Source: Mortierella sp. BCC40632
Lineage: Eukaryota > Mortierellomycota > Mortierellomycetes > Mortierellales > Mortierellaceae
Length of the DNA: 64,000 nt
Direction of reading: 5' to 3'
Assembly: GCA_011634665.1 (NCBI GenBank)
Contig: WAEK01000001.1
Span: 1,806,001-1,870,000, forward strand
The notes below the pieces were generated by a model, which saw only the letters and a program-made list of their open reading frames with translations, was not told the origin of the DNA and did not search any database. Of this stretch, positions 13,469 to 23,299 are shown piece after piece. The first letter of the stretch is position 1; every line of letters begins with the position of its first letter. The translations under genes and the position numbers were made by a program.

Positions 13469-13853
13469 AAGATAGGATACACAGTCAGATTCTTCAGCAG
13501 CTAAGTAAAGACTCGGCTGAACAAGAGAGAGCGGCTCCTTATCGGTCCCACCATAGACTTACCCTTGTTGACTCTTGGCGCGAAGGTCCTCTTGCCCTAG
13601 TCTGGAATAGACCACCGCGAGGTTATTTTGTTCATTATTCAAATGCAAATGAGAGTGAAAAAAGGAGTCGATGTGAATGAGCAGGATGTCACTCGTGGTA
13701 ACCATTTGTTCCCAATAGTTCACTTTAAAGTTACAAGCGTCTTCATTTCAGAGAAAAAGAGTTGAAAGGAAAGGCGGGGGAAGGGGAGTCCTTCCATCAC
13801 ATTTACATGGTGCTCCGAAGGGACTCGGACGTGTTAAAGATGTTCTTAAACAT
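10593..13853 (-). CDS. Dysbindin-like protein (predicted BLOC-1 subunit)
   Basis: Exons on the minus strand: 13853-13807, 13601-13563, 13387-12350, 12253-12193, 12036-11904, 11686-11554 and 11364-10593, joining in frame to about 740 residues. An alternative first exon starts at ATG 13705 and reads through to 13563 (759 residues). The C-terminal half is a predicted coiled coil aligning end to end with animal dysbindin (DTNBP1). The order is ESWKEIHEHT, then a Leu-heptad stretch, then DWKKTKMTELDKYMETKKKE (animal: YKKNKRKELETF), then FETDMERFRQTQGL (animal: FQQDMEQYLSTGYL), then EDLNAFLGP (animal: EALDVFLNSG). Dysbindin is a BLOC-1 subunit in endosome-to-lysosome or vacuole traffic. Oddities are a roughly 345-residue Ser/Gly/Thr-rich insertion in exon 3 and a very acidic tail followed by an Ala run. 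The family call rests on by-eye alignment. Confidence 0.72.
11760..11812. repeat. (GA)n microsatellite in a dysbindin-gene intron
   Basis: Perfect GA dinucleotide tract, that is (CT)n on the coding strand, within the intron between the exons at 12036-11904 and 11686-11554. Confidence 0.9.
13431..13463. repeat. (GA)n microsatellite in a dysbindin-gene intron
   Basis: GA tract, read as (CT)n on the coding strand, about 45 bases upstream of the acceptor of the large exon starting at 13387. It may serve as a polypyrimidine tract. Confidence 0.85.
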
Positions 13854-14163
13854 TGTGTATCCTGTCCGTGGTGGTGTATCCCAGCACTGGCTCCTCCTGT
13901 GTTGGTTCTGGGACGTGTGGTCTGATGGGCTCTGATGGTCCTCAAGCGTGGCAAGGTCGATTAGATGCAGGCAGTGGTGTCAATTGCTCGTCTGACAGGC
14001 AAAAAGACATGTGAGGCCAATGTCCATGCATATCCCAGAAATAGCAAAGCCACTGAGAGACTAATGGTAGAAACCTTGGACAAGAGAGTGCCAAGATATT
14101 GTCTCCTTTGTCGAGAAAAACGCTGTTGCTATTGACTTTTATTTATTTATTTATTTAAAGAGT
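13854..14163. other. Short intergenic region between two minus-strand genes
   Basis: About 310 bases between the dysbindin-like start and the PacC-like stop. No coding sequence seen. A short ATTT repeat lies at about 14140-14155, just past the PacC-like stop, and is probably part of its 3' UTR. Confidence 0.6.
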
Positions 14164-17100
14164 TTATACATGAACGGACTGGTATCCTGCTGCTGCTTTG
14201 GCCGCTGCAATCGCTGCATTATCCTCCTCGATAATTCGCCTTTCTTCCTCAGACAACTCAAATGGTTCATCTTCTTCCACTGGAGCTGGAGCTGGGGCAT
14301 GGAGCTCTTGTGATGGATAAAGTGCCCTAGATTCTACAGAAGATTGCCTCTGCACTGCTGGCGTTCCTCCTTGAGCCACGACATGTTGTTCTGGGTTGTT
14401 GCCACGAGCCACTGTATTAGCAATGTCTGATCGCAGTTGGCTATAGTCTGAGGAGTCTTTGTTATGCTCCTGCTGAAGTGGCGAGGGCTGATGAGGTGCG
14501 CGACGAGGCAGGTATGAGGAGACAGTCCGGATTTGTCCATGACTCTGTACATGCGATCCTGTCTTGGGATACACCGAAACGCCACCAGGCACACCAGCAG
14601 GAGGTCTCGTCACTCCTCCAGAGCTCGTTGCTTCCTGAGATATGCGCCACTCATTTACCTTGCGACGATGGTCAAGCATAAGAGAATCAATGCTCTTGAG
14701 CAAATTGAAGACAACCTCTGCATGCTGCCGACGAACTGGGTCCTGAGAACACAATGCACGTGCATTGGCAGCGCGGATATGTCGCTCTCGGTCTCCAGCT
14801 GACACGGGGCGAGTTGTTGCGGGCACGACGGTTGGTTTGGCCGAAGCTCCGTCAAGACGAGTCTCTTCCAGTTGACGAGTCATTGCCTCAATTGGATCCA
14901 AAGGCTCAGTCGTGGCTGTGGTTGCTGCGGCTGCTGCGGCTGCTGCGGCTGCTGCAGCCTGCTTCGCACGCGCTCGCTCCACAATGTTTCCAAACTTAGA
15001 TGTTGGTGCCTGGTGAGTTGCCTGTTCTGCAACGGCTGTTTCTTCTTTGTCTTCCTGATCGACCCCTTCGTCAGTATCAGCATCATCAAGACCGGTAAGA
15101 GGCGTGTTTGGAACTGAAGGCGCTTGGAGCATGAGAATCGCAGGGTCGACTTCTTCATACACCTTGGACTGCTCTCTCTTCTGACGAGGCCTCTGAGCCA
15201 TGATCATACCGCCGTTGCTTGCATATCTTTCCTGCCGCTCTTTAGTCTGCGTGCTCATATCTACAAAGGTTCGTCCAATTGTGGGCTCCAGCTTAGGCAC
15301 AAGATAGTCTTCCTTTGGCTCAATCTTCACTGAAGATGCAGGGCTGTTCATAACATAATCCAATCTGCGGTGATTCTGGAATGGATTGGCGGATGGCTGA
15401 TGAAGAACGTTCTTTGAAGGCATTGCTGTCATCACACCTTGTGTTGGGGCAAGGCCAGGAGTCGTTGAGAAGGTATCCCATGGCATGGCCGGCGCCATGG
15501 TGTTGTATTGAGGAGATGCAGTTGTCGGTCCGGCAAAAAGATCCGCTGGAAGGACCTTGCTGTAAATCGACTCTTCCTGAGCAGGGACCGTGTTCAGGTT
15601 AGGGGCTGTGCTTGTACCTGTGCCTACATTCCCAACACCAACATCGAAAGCTACTGGATTCAACTTGTTGTCAAAATCGGAGAAGAGCGAAGCATTTTGG
15701 ATGGACTGTGGCTCAAAAATTTCTCCACTGACATCTTCAAAGAGCGTAGAGCAGAACTGGTTGAGCTGATTAAAGTGGTTCCAGTCATTCACATCGGGTA
15801 GCGACGAAAGTAGGCGGTCGGGCGTCAGTGGATTGACCTCCAGGATGGCGTAAAGCGCATTCAACCGACCCGCCATGTCTATCAAAAGGTATTCATACAA
15901 AAAGAAAAGAAAAGAAAAGAAAGGAAAGGAAAGGAAAGGAATACAGTGTTGGGTCATCCGCGTTACACACATTTTGCACCGCTTGAAGGGTGATGCGTTC
16001 AAAATTAGCGCAGAGAAGAAAAAAAAAAAAAAAAAAAAAGAGCGGCGCCTGCCTGTTACCTTCGTTATAAGAAGAGTCTAATCGCTTTTTTTTGGACTCC
16101 ATTGCGAATGCTCCGAGTGTATCCGTCAGGATCTCGTCGAAAAAGTCACGGTTACGCTTTCCACTCTGAGGTGTCTGCAAGTCATTGGCACTAGTTGCAG
16201 TTGGAGGATAGGCACCATAAACTGCGGCGGAAACGTCAATGTTACTAGGTCGAGGGGGGACTTGGCCAGCGACAATGTCAAAGTCGAGCTCAGATGCGCC
16301 AGGCGAACTAAAAAGGTCCGTGTTGGTCGAAAAAGATGGCGATGCTACATAGTTGGGGAGTGGAAAATGTCCCAAAGACAATAATTAGGCTCTTTACATC
16401 TAGCAACAGAAGCGAAAGAGTTATACAGTGTATCCATGGGGGAGGTGTCCTACCAAGGTTAGGATTCCAGGAGTCGTTGGGGTCAACCATGCTTGCGGGT
16501 GACATTGGCATATTGTAGGGCGAGTGAACTGTGGAGACAGTCGATGCAGGGATCGATGGCGAACGATCAAGATACGACGGCGGCGTCATTGGCTGGTAGG
16601 GCTGATGATGGTGGTCGCCATGGAAGTGACCTGGTAACGCACTAGCCACAGTGTTATTGCCGCCAATGGTCGCTGCTGTCGACACAGGAGAACATCCGGC
16701 CAAGGCCTCCTGGTGGGTCTTTTCGTGCTTCTTCAGGTCCTGTGGCCGTTTGAAGCCCTTTTTACATATCTGAGGATGAGGTCAACCGGCGTGCCAAGAG
16801 AATTATTAGTAACATATATTTCAGAGCCTCTGTCCGTCTCACAGCAAGTCAGGGCTGTGGGAGTGCGAGAGAGAGAGAGAGAGAGAAAGAAAGAGAGAGA
16901 GAGCAGCTTACATCGCAACAATAGGGCTTTGAGGCAACATGAACGCGAAGGTGAGACGTGATATGGTCTCTCTTTGCAAAGGTCGGCACTGTGCACTTGT
17001 CCCATTTGCAGGTCAGGCAGAGGTTGTGATGGGCCTTGCGGCCGACATGCTCGTCCCGCAAATGTTCGTAGAGCATTTCAGCATCGTCAAAGGACCTGTG

Positions 17101-17169
17101 GCATGACTCCCACAGGCAGATGTAGTCGTCAGAGAAGATGAACGACTGCGGCGAAGGAATGCTCTCCAT
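14164..17169 (-). CDS. PacC/Rim101-like C2H2 zinc-finger transcription factor
   Basis: Ambient-pH response regulator. Family members are proteolytically activated through the Pal/Rim pathway and bind GCCARG sites. Exons 17169-16912, 16769-16454, 16344-16060 and 15878-14164 join in frame to 857 residues. Three canonical fingers lie near the N-terminus: finger 1 C18-C23-H36-H41, finger 2 C54-C59-H73-H77, finger 3 C85-C88-H101-H105. The linkers [17 protein letters not shown] and [14 protein letters not shown] are PacC signatures. Exon 3 carries basic clusters ([17 protein letters not shown]) that could act in nuclear import. Exon 4 is long and low in complexity, with an Ala run and a Glu-rich C-terminus ([11 protein letters not shown]). 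The start at 17169 gives finger 1 within 20 residues, shorter than the N-terminus of many ascomycete PacC proteins. Intron 1 holds a (CT)n tract on the coding strand. The N-terminal region is certain; whether the processing site is conserved cannot be judged here. Confidence 0.92.
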
Positions 17170-19185
17170 CACAGGGAAGCAGTTACAGTCAGATTCGTAG
17201 AGAAGGTTGAGTAGGAATGGGCAGTGCCGTCAATGTTCAAAAGAGTAATGAAGCTCGAGGTTCGAGGTGAACTGATCAGCAGATCAGGTGTTGACACACA
17301 CACAGACACACACACGCACGCGCGAGGAAGGCCGAGTTTGAGTTGAGGAAAAGTAAAGAGGATAGAGGGGGCTGACGGTAGCAGAACGCTAGGATAGAGA
17401 ATATCAATGGATGAATGGGATGGGATGGAATTGGGTTACAAGCGATTTCAGAAGAGAGAGAGAGAGAGAAAGAGAAAAAGAGGTTGCGACACTGCGGTGG
17501 GGGCGGCTTTTTGTACAGCCTGGCTGTTGTCTGTCTCGCTGGCTCTGCCAGACAGGGCTCCAAGTAGCCGTGACTCGGTTGAGTCTTGGCCTTTGGCCTG
17601 CGAAAATGCCAAGCATTCGCATGGTTTGACCCGACTCCCGCACGCCCAGCGCCTCTTGCCTTTCCTCTCGTTCTGTTCTCCGTCCACCCCACCCGGCCTT
17701 CACCCCCAGCCGTTTCTTCTCTTCCTCATTCCCCCTCCCCCAGTCATCCTGCCCCTTCACTCATTCCCCGACACGCCTGTTACAACGTCCACCCTTGACT
17801 GGTGCTTGCAGGCTCTGCCCAGAGATCAGTCAGCCACCAAGGAAGCGTGTCTCTGATATTATGATTCTCGGACCACTCCGCATGTCTGCAGCGTGGTCGT
17901 GGCTGGACTGGACGGGTGGCCCAAGAGCCGTGCCGTAGCCGCGGAGGAAAGGTTATTGCACCTATCACACTTTTGGGCAATTGGAATCCACATAGCATTA
18001 GCCTTTGCTTCTTCAGCCATCAAAAGTCATTCTCATGCTGCCGAAAATAACGTCGTGGGCTGTGTCCCATGGGGGAGGGGGTGGCAGCACAGGTCAGGTT
18101 GGAGTATGGCAACAGCATGGCCGAGAATTGATGCTCGCCACAACAGCGCCTTGTCTATTTCCAGGGGAGGTCATTGCTCCTAATTTGACATTGACTCTCT
18201 CTCTTACACTTTGGATTTTCTCGCTTGAGAGGACAAATGTGGCTCTGATTTTGGCGGGCACTTGCCAAGAACTCATCTACCAGTGGAATTGCAGGAAATT
18301 AGATAAATGCCGAGAGTTGAAGGCAGCAGCCTTCACAACTGTCGTGACACATAGACAAGCGCCAAAAGCGTGCCAATGTGCCGACTGACGAATGTAAAGC
18401 TTTCACAAACCTGGACGGGCCAACGTTCTCGCAATGGGTCCTTTGATCATAGTCGACCAACTCCCGAGGAGGAAGATGACTTTGTCCGAAGAAGCTCTAG
18501 AACTCAAGGATGCACTCTGTAGGTAAGGCTCTAACTTTATCGCGAGAGGGTCGACTGTCGATGGCCTTGTACAGAAATACCAAATTCAATTCACAGTCCT
18601 AGGCCAGTAGGGGGGAAGAGAAGTTTGGTTGATAGTCATTTTTGTTCTTGAGAGATGCCTCGGGGCTGCCTTGCTCAAAAGGCGGGCTGTGTTTGAGTAA
18701 ATTGAGCCAAGTATTTGAACTAGATTGTTTGACAGCGAAGGAAAGAAGGGTTGATAATTCATGTCGCTGCTTCTATACCTACAGAGTAGAGACTTTTGAC
18801 GGAAGCATAAAATAGCAAGAAAATACGAAGGGCTGTGGAAAAGGAAGGGTATTCTCACAATGACTAGGCTCTAATTCATCTTTAGACCCAAATGATTCGG
18901 AAACCTTCCTTGATTACCAGCGGTCATCCCTGCCAGTGCTTGATATGAAAGGACTGTCGGACAATTTCCTCCGTTTATGGCAATGAGCATATCCTCTACA
19001 ACAGTGGGCTGTTATCATCAAAATTCGTTTCAAGCAGACACAGGTTAATGGACAACCACGCTGCCACAGCCCCAAGTAGCCGGTTAGTTGTAGGGTCGAG
19101 CACAGTACTTGTAAAGAAAGAACAGGCCATATCCTTATGTAAGGCGCAAGGGTTTATTAGTCTAATATTGGAGGGTTATACAGGT
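17170..19185. other. Intergenic region; no gene seen
   Basis: About 2 kb upstream of the PacC-like gene, which would contain its promoter. It includes a CA/CG-rich patch at 17295-17320, a GA tract at 17455-17475 and a CT-rich stretch at 17640-17760. Several open frames of 60-150 codons exist on both strands, but none shows family similarity or plausible composition. Confidence 0.55.
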
Positions 19186-19229
19186 ATATGCTAGGGTCGC
19201 TTGCCGAAAAGATATCAGAGAAATCTTGT

Positions 19230-19415
19230 TTAGCCGATGTAGGGTCCAGCAGCAGCATTGTTCATAGTCTTGGTCATCAGGTACTCGAGAGCTTGTTCAG
19301 GAGTCATCTTCTGGACTTGAGCTGGACGTTGAGCTTGCATCGACGAGCGAGGGGTTTGAGCTGGAGTGGTAGCAGCAGACGAGGTGGTGTTCTTGTTCGA
19401 CTTGAAGAAAGGCAT
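19230..19415 (-). CDS. Small-protein family copy 1 (M type, 61 aa)
   Basis: Single-exon 61-residue protein of unknown function. It starts MPFFKSNKNTT, has a Thr/Ala/Pro/Gln-rich middle (AQTPRSSMQAQRPAQ), then a predicted helix (MTPEQALEYLMTKTMNN) and a C-terminus AAAGPYIG. There is no signal peptide and no Cys. It is preceded by a C/A/T-rich leader of nearly 200 bases and a TATAAATA box at 19619-19612. It diverges from copy 2. Eight near-identical open copies with intact core promoters argue strongly that this is a real gene. Confidence 0.85.
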   Translation of the reverse strand: MPFFKSNKNTTSSAATTPAQTPRSSMQAQRPAQVQKMTPEQALEYLMTKTMNNAAAGPYIG

Positions 19416-20594
19416 TGTGGATGTGGTGGTCGACGTAGGGGTGGGAGTGATAGAGAGGTTCTGAGTGATTGGGTGTGTTGAGATAGATAGGTTGAGCTGG
19501 ATGGGTTGTTTGGATAGTGAGGCTGAAGCTGAAGCTGAAGCTCGAGTAGATTGTTGGTTGGCTTGTGGGTGATGATGTCTAGATTGAGGGAGTGAAGCCT
19601 GTATTTATACTCCAGGATATAGCCGCGATTGCTGTGGTTGTCCCTGGAATGTAACGGTCATGGTGCGTCAATTGGAGATGACGGCCAAGAAGAGCCAAGT
19701 GCCGAGAACAAAAGCAAGCGTCATTGGTAATACACGAAGTGGAGGAAAGGAAGACGGAGGACAGAGGGGGGGAGAGAGAGAGGGAGAAAGAGAGAGTAGA
19801 AAGGAATGGCAGTGGGTAGTGACGAGTGGGCAGATGGTTTCCATTCTTGGTCGACTTTGAGCGGACGGCGTGCTTAGAATAGAGAGAGAGAGTGGTCAGA
19901 GCCAAAGGGTGACATCAAATGTGCTTGCCACGGATAAAGTTCTCAGCCTGCGTCGCATCTGAATCGAGTCTATTCGAGTCAAGTCAATCTAGCCCTTCCG
20001 TTCAGTGTGTCGCTCAGTGTCACTCAGTGTCGCTCGGTGTGTCGTCCAGCATGTCCAGCGTGTCGTCCAGCGTGTCGTCCAGCGTGTCGCCCTGAGAGAG
20101 TTGCTCTGACCACTCTCGAATGTTCTCATTTCCCAGGCCGCACAAATGCCTCCATGCGCGGTAAATATTCTAACCCTCAACCCTCTCCCCCATCCTTCTC
20201 AACACTCCGCCTCTCCGCCTCTCCGCTTACTCTCCGCTCGCTTTGTCCCATCAACAGTTGGCCACCGACCCTTCTATGAACAATGGTCCATGCACATTCT
20301 TACTCACCAACTCACCCATCAACTTACTCACCATCCTCTGACCATCTCACTCTCCTACTCCGCCGCCAAGAATAACCGTGTCGGCGCATTGACTCTTCAG
20401 GAATGAAGAAACAGAGTCCACGTTTGTTGAACCTGTATAAATATGACTACCCCCTCATCACTGTCAGTTCTCCATCCACTCAACCAATCTCAACCAACTC
20501 TCTACTTGGCTTTTGCCTACTCAACCACATCCCCACAACACTACCAATCTCTCAAGACTTCTCTATCGCTCCTACCTCGACCACCACATCCACA
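19416..20594. promoter_or_regulatory. Divergent promoter of copies 1 and 2
   Basis: TATA boxes lie at 19619-19612 (minus, copy 1) and 20436-20443 (plus, copy 2). Between them are a GTC-rich minisatellite at 20006-20092, a heat-shock-element-like palindrome GAATGTTC at 20118-20125, and TTCAGGAA at 20396-20403, about 35 bases above the copy 2 TATA box. The copy 1 leader contains a short GAAGCT repeat at 19523-19543 (+ strand reading). Confidence 0.7.
20006..20092. repeat. GTGTCGTCCAGC minisatellite
   Basis: Imperfect tandem units related to GTGTCGTCCAGC and TGTCGCTCAGTG. The array recurs at about 32164-32251 in the duplicated block but is collapsed to a short remnant in the inverted arms (about 22560-22585 and 34707-34730). 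Confidence 0.8.
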
Positions 20595-20781
20595 ATGCCT
20601 TTCTTTCAAGTCGAACAAGAACACCACCTCGTCTGCTGCGACCACTCCAGCTCAGACCCCTCGCTCGTCGATGCAAGCTCAACGTCCAGCTCAAGTCCAG
20701 AAGTTGACCCCTGAACAAGCTCTCGAGTACCTGATGACCAAGACTATGAACAATGCCGCTGCTGGACCTTACATCCGCTAA
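20595..20781 (+). pseudogene. Small-protein family copy 2 (L type), frameshifted
   Basis: Matches copy 6 except for one extra T after the codons for MPFF. The shift replaces the normal product with an unrelated Ser-rich frame ending at 20714, whereas the ancestral frame would end at 20781. The frame used downstream is open as far back as an ATG at 20443, inside the TATA region, so a differently initiated fusion is formally possible. Either a real inactivating insertion or a homopolymer sequencing error. The rest of the gene, its TATA box (20436-20443) and an AATAAA at 20925-20930 are intact. Confidence 0.75.
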
Positions 20782-20805
20782 ACCACCTCGAGTCTCTCCT
20801 GCTCC

Positions 20806-21845
20806 ATGAGGTCTCATGAGATCTGCCTGGTTCCCAAAAGACTTACCTGCCAGGAGTCAGAAATCATCTTCTCCTTGGCTACATTTGCATTTCACCATTC
20901 ACTGTAACATATTACATCCTCATCAATAAATACCTGTCATTTGTTCCTATATCTACTACTCTTGATCCAATCTATTGCACACCACCAATGCTCCACGACT
21001 ATCTCTCTCCATTTTCCTCAACAACCTCTCACGATTGACTCCAGGGTCAGGTCCTCACTACCCAAGACCTCCCACTGTGCTAATGAGAAGCCGCACTTAG
21101 TGTCGGATCAATTATATGATCTCTTGATGGAGACCATGTCCTCTACAGTCCAATGAATAAAGAAGACGAGTTTCTTCGTATTGTCGCGTCGTTCCTTTCA
21201 GAAAGATCGGACTCGACTTGGAAGTAGAAAAAAAAATAATCAGTTCTAGCATTATCCGACAAGGAATGAAGAGAGCGAGCAATTGGGTGCTTTGCAGACC
21301 TGCTTTTCAGTTCGTTTTGAGTTGTTATGATGATCAAAAACACGACTTCGCCTCAATACCGTTAAGGCATTGTTGAGGTGCGATCTCAGAAGCACTCTAA
21401 ATCCACTACCAGTAATGTCAGGATGTGCCTTGTGATGCTGGAAAGACTGCAAAGGGGAGAGGAGTACAATCTAGCGAACTCTTTTTTCTTCATGAGTCAA
21501 CTGCCATCAACCTCTGAGGTTGTTGATAAACTTTCTGAAAACATAAAAGTTTTGAAAGAACAAATGGCAGCTAGGCTTGCGAATAAGATGAATAAAAAAG
21601 TGGACTATTGATCTCCTAGATATATTCGGGAGCATCTTCTTGTGCAAACTGAGAGAAAGAGTCAAGCTGTGGTGTCGCTTCATTTTAGGACCATGGTTAA
21701 CTCTTTGACAAAGGAAACTGGATAGTGTGCTAACTGTGTTTATTGGAGTATGGTACAATGAGATATGCAATGCAAAGTATGCTGATGAGGTAGATTATTT
21801 CAGGACCCTAGTGTAGGGGACCAGTCAAAGCCAAGTTGGTCCCTG
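20806..21845. other. Spacer of palindrome A
   Basis: Unique sequence between the two inverted arms, repeated nearly unchanged as the spacer of block B (about 32961-33999). The first 130 bases are the 3' UTR of copy 2. It carries a small + strand frame ending at 21611 whose last 39 residues begin MSQLPSTSEVVDKL and look like a Leu-heptad helix. No family is recognised. Confidence 0.6.
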
Positions 21846-21868
21846 GAGCAGGAGCGTCTTGAGGCTGT

Positions 21869-22054
21869 TTAGCGGATGTAAGGTCCAGCAGCGGCATTGT
21901 TCATGGTCTTGGTCATCAGGTACTCGAGAGCTTGTTCAGGGGTCAACTTCTGGACTTGAGCTGGACGTTGAGCTTGCATCGACGAGCGAGGGGTCTGAGC
22001 TGGAGTGGTAGCAGCAGACGAGGTGGTGTTCTTGTTCGACTTGAAGAAAGGCAT
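21869..22054 (-). CDS. Small-protein family copy 3 (L type, 61 aa)
   Basis: Intact 61-residue reading frame, with VQKLTPEQ and C-terminal GPYIR. The TATA box TATAAATA is at 22211-22204 on the minus strand, and a TTCCTGAA palindrome lies at 22244-22251. It is convergent with copy 2 across the spacer and divergent from copy 4. The synonymous change GCT for GCG in the Ala-Ala stretch is shared with copy 7 and not with copies 2 and 6. Confidence 0.85.
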   Translation of the reverse strand: MPFFKSNKNTTSSAATTPAQTPRSSMQAQRPAQVQKLTPEQALEYLMTKTMNNAAAGPYIR

Positions 22055-23084
22055 TGTGGATGTGGTGGTTGAGGTAGGAGCGATAGAGAAGTCTTGAGAG
22101 ATTGGTAGTGTTGTGGGGATGTGGTTGAGTAGGGCAAAAACCAAGCAGAGTTGGTTGAGATTGGTTGAGTGGATGGAGAACTGACAGTGATGAGGGGTAG
22201 TCATATTTATACAGGTTTAACAAACGTGGACTCTGTTTCTTCATTCCTGAAGAGTCAATGCCGACACGGTTATTCTTGGCGGCGGAGTAGGAGAGTGAGA
22301 TGGTCAGAGGATGGTGAGTAAGTTGATGGGTGAGTTGGTGAGTAAGAATGTGCATGGACCATTGTTCATAGAAGGGTCGGTGGCCAACTGTTGTTGATGG
22401 GACAAAAAGCGAGCGGAGAGTAAGCGGAGAGGCGGAGAGGCGGAGTGTTGAGAAGGATGGGGAGAGGGTTGAGGGTTAGAATATTTACCGCGCATGGAGG
22501 CATTTGTGCGGCCTGGGGAAATGAGAACATTCGAGAGTGGTCAGAGCAACTCTCTCAGGGCGACAGGCTGAGCGACACACACTAGGCGGGAAGGATGAAA
22601 TGGACTCGGCTCTCCCCTCCCCCCATTCTAGGCACGCCGTCCATTCAAAGCGGACCAAGAATGGAAACCATCTGTCCCATTTCGTCACTGCCCACCATTC
22701 TTTTCTACTCTCCCTTCCCTTCTCTCTCTCTCTCTCTCTCTTTTCTCTTTTCCCCTTTGTGTATTACCAATGACGCTAGCTCTCGTTCTCGGCACTTGGC
22801 TCTTCTTGGCCGTCATCTCCAATTGACGCACCATGACCGTTACATTCCAGGGACAACCACAGCAATCGCGGCTATATCCTGGAGTATAAATACAGGCTTC
22901 ACTCCCTCAATCTAGACATCATCACCCACAAGCCAACCAACAATCTACTCGAGCTTCAGCTTCAGCTTCAGCTACAGCCTCACTATCCAAACAACCCATC
23001 CGGCTCAACCTATCTATCTCAACACACCCAATCACTCAGAACCTCTCTATCACTCCCACCCCTACGTCGACCACCACATCCACA
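22055..23084. promoter_or_regulatory. Divergent promoter of copies 3 and 4
   Basis: TATA boxes at 22211-22204 (minus) and 22885-22892 (plus). GAACATTC at 22525-22532 is the inverted-arm equivalent of the palindrome at 20118. The minisatellite found in the copy 1/2 promoter is reduced here to a few units near 22560-22585. Confidence 0.7.
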
Positions 23085-23270
23085 ATGCCTTTCTTCAAGT
23101 CGAACAAGAACACCACCTCGTCTGCTGCTACCACTCCAGCTCAAACCCCTCGCTCGTCGATGCAAGCTCAACGTCCAGCTCAAGTCCAGAAGATGACTCC
23201 TGAACAAGCTCTCGAGTACCTGATGACCAAGACTATGAACAATGTCGCTGCTGGACCCTACATCGGCTAA
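23085..23270 (+). CDS. Small-protein family copy 4 (M type, 61 aa)
   Basis: Intact frame with VQKMTPEQ and C-terminus NNVAAGPYIG. The TATA box is at 22885-22892, followed by a C/A/T-rich leader of nearly 200 bases and, past the stop, an AATAAA at 23369-23374. Its 3' UTR closely matches the inverted 3' UTR of copy 5, about 8 kb away. Confidence 0.85.
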   Translation: MPFFKSNKNTTSSAATTPAQTPRSSMQAQRPAQVQKMTPEQALEYLMTKTMNNVAAGPYIG

Positions 23271-23299
23271 ACAAGATTTCTCTGATATCTTTATGACAA

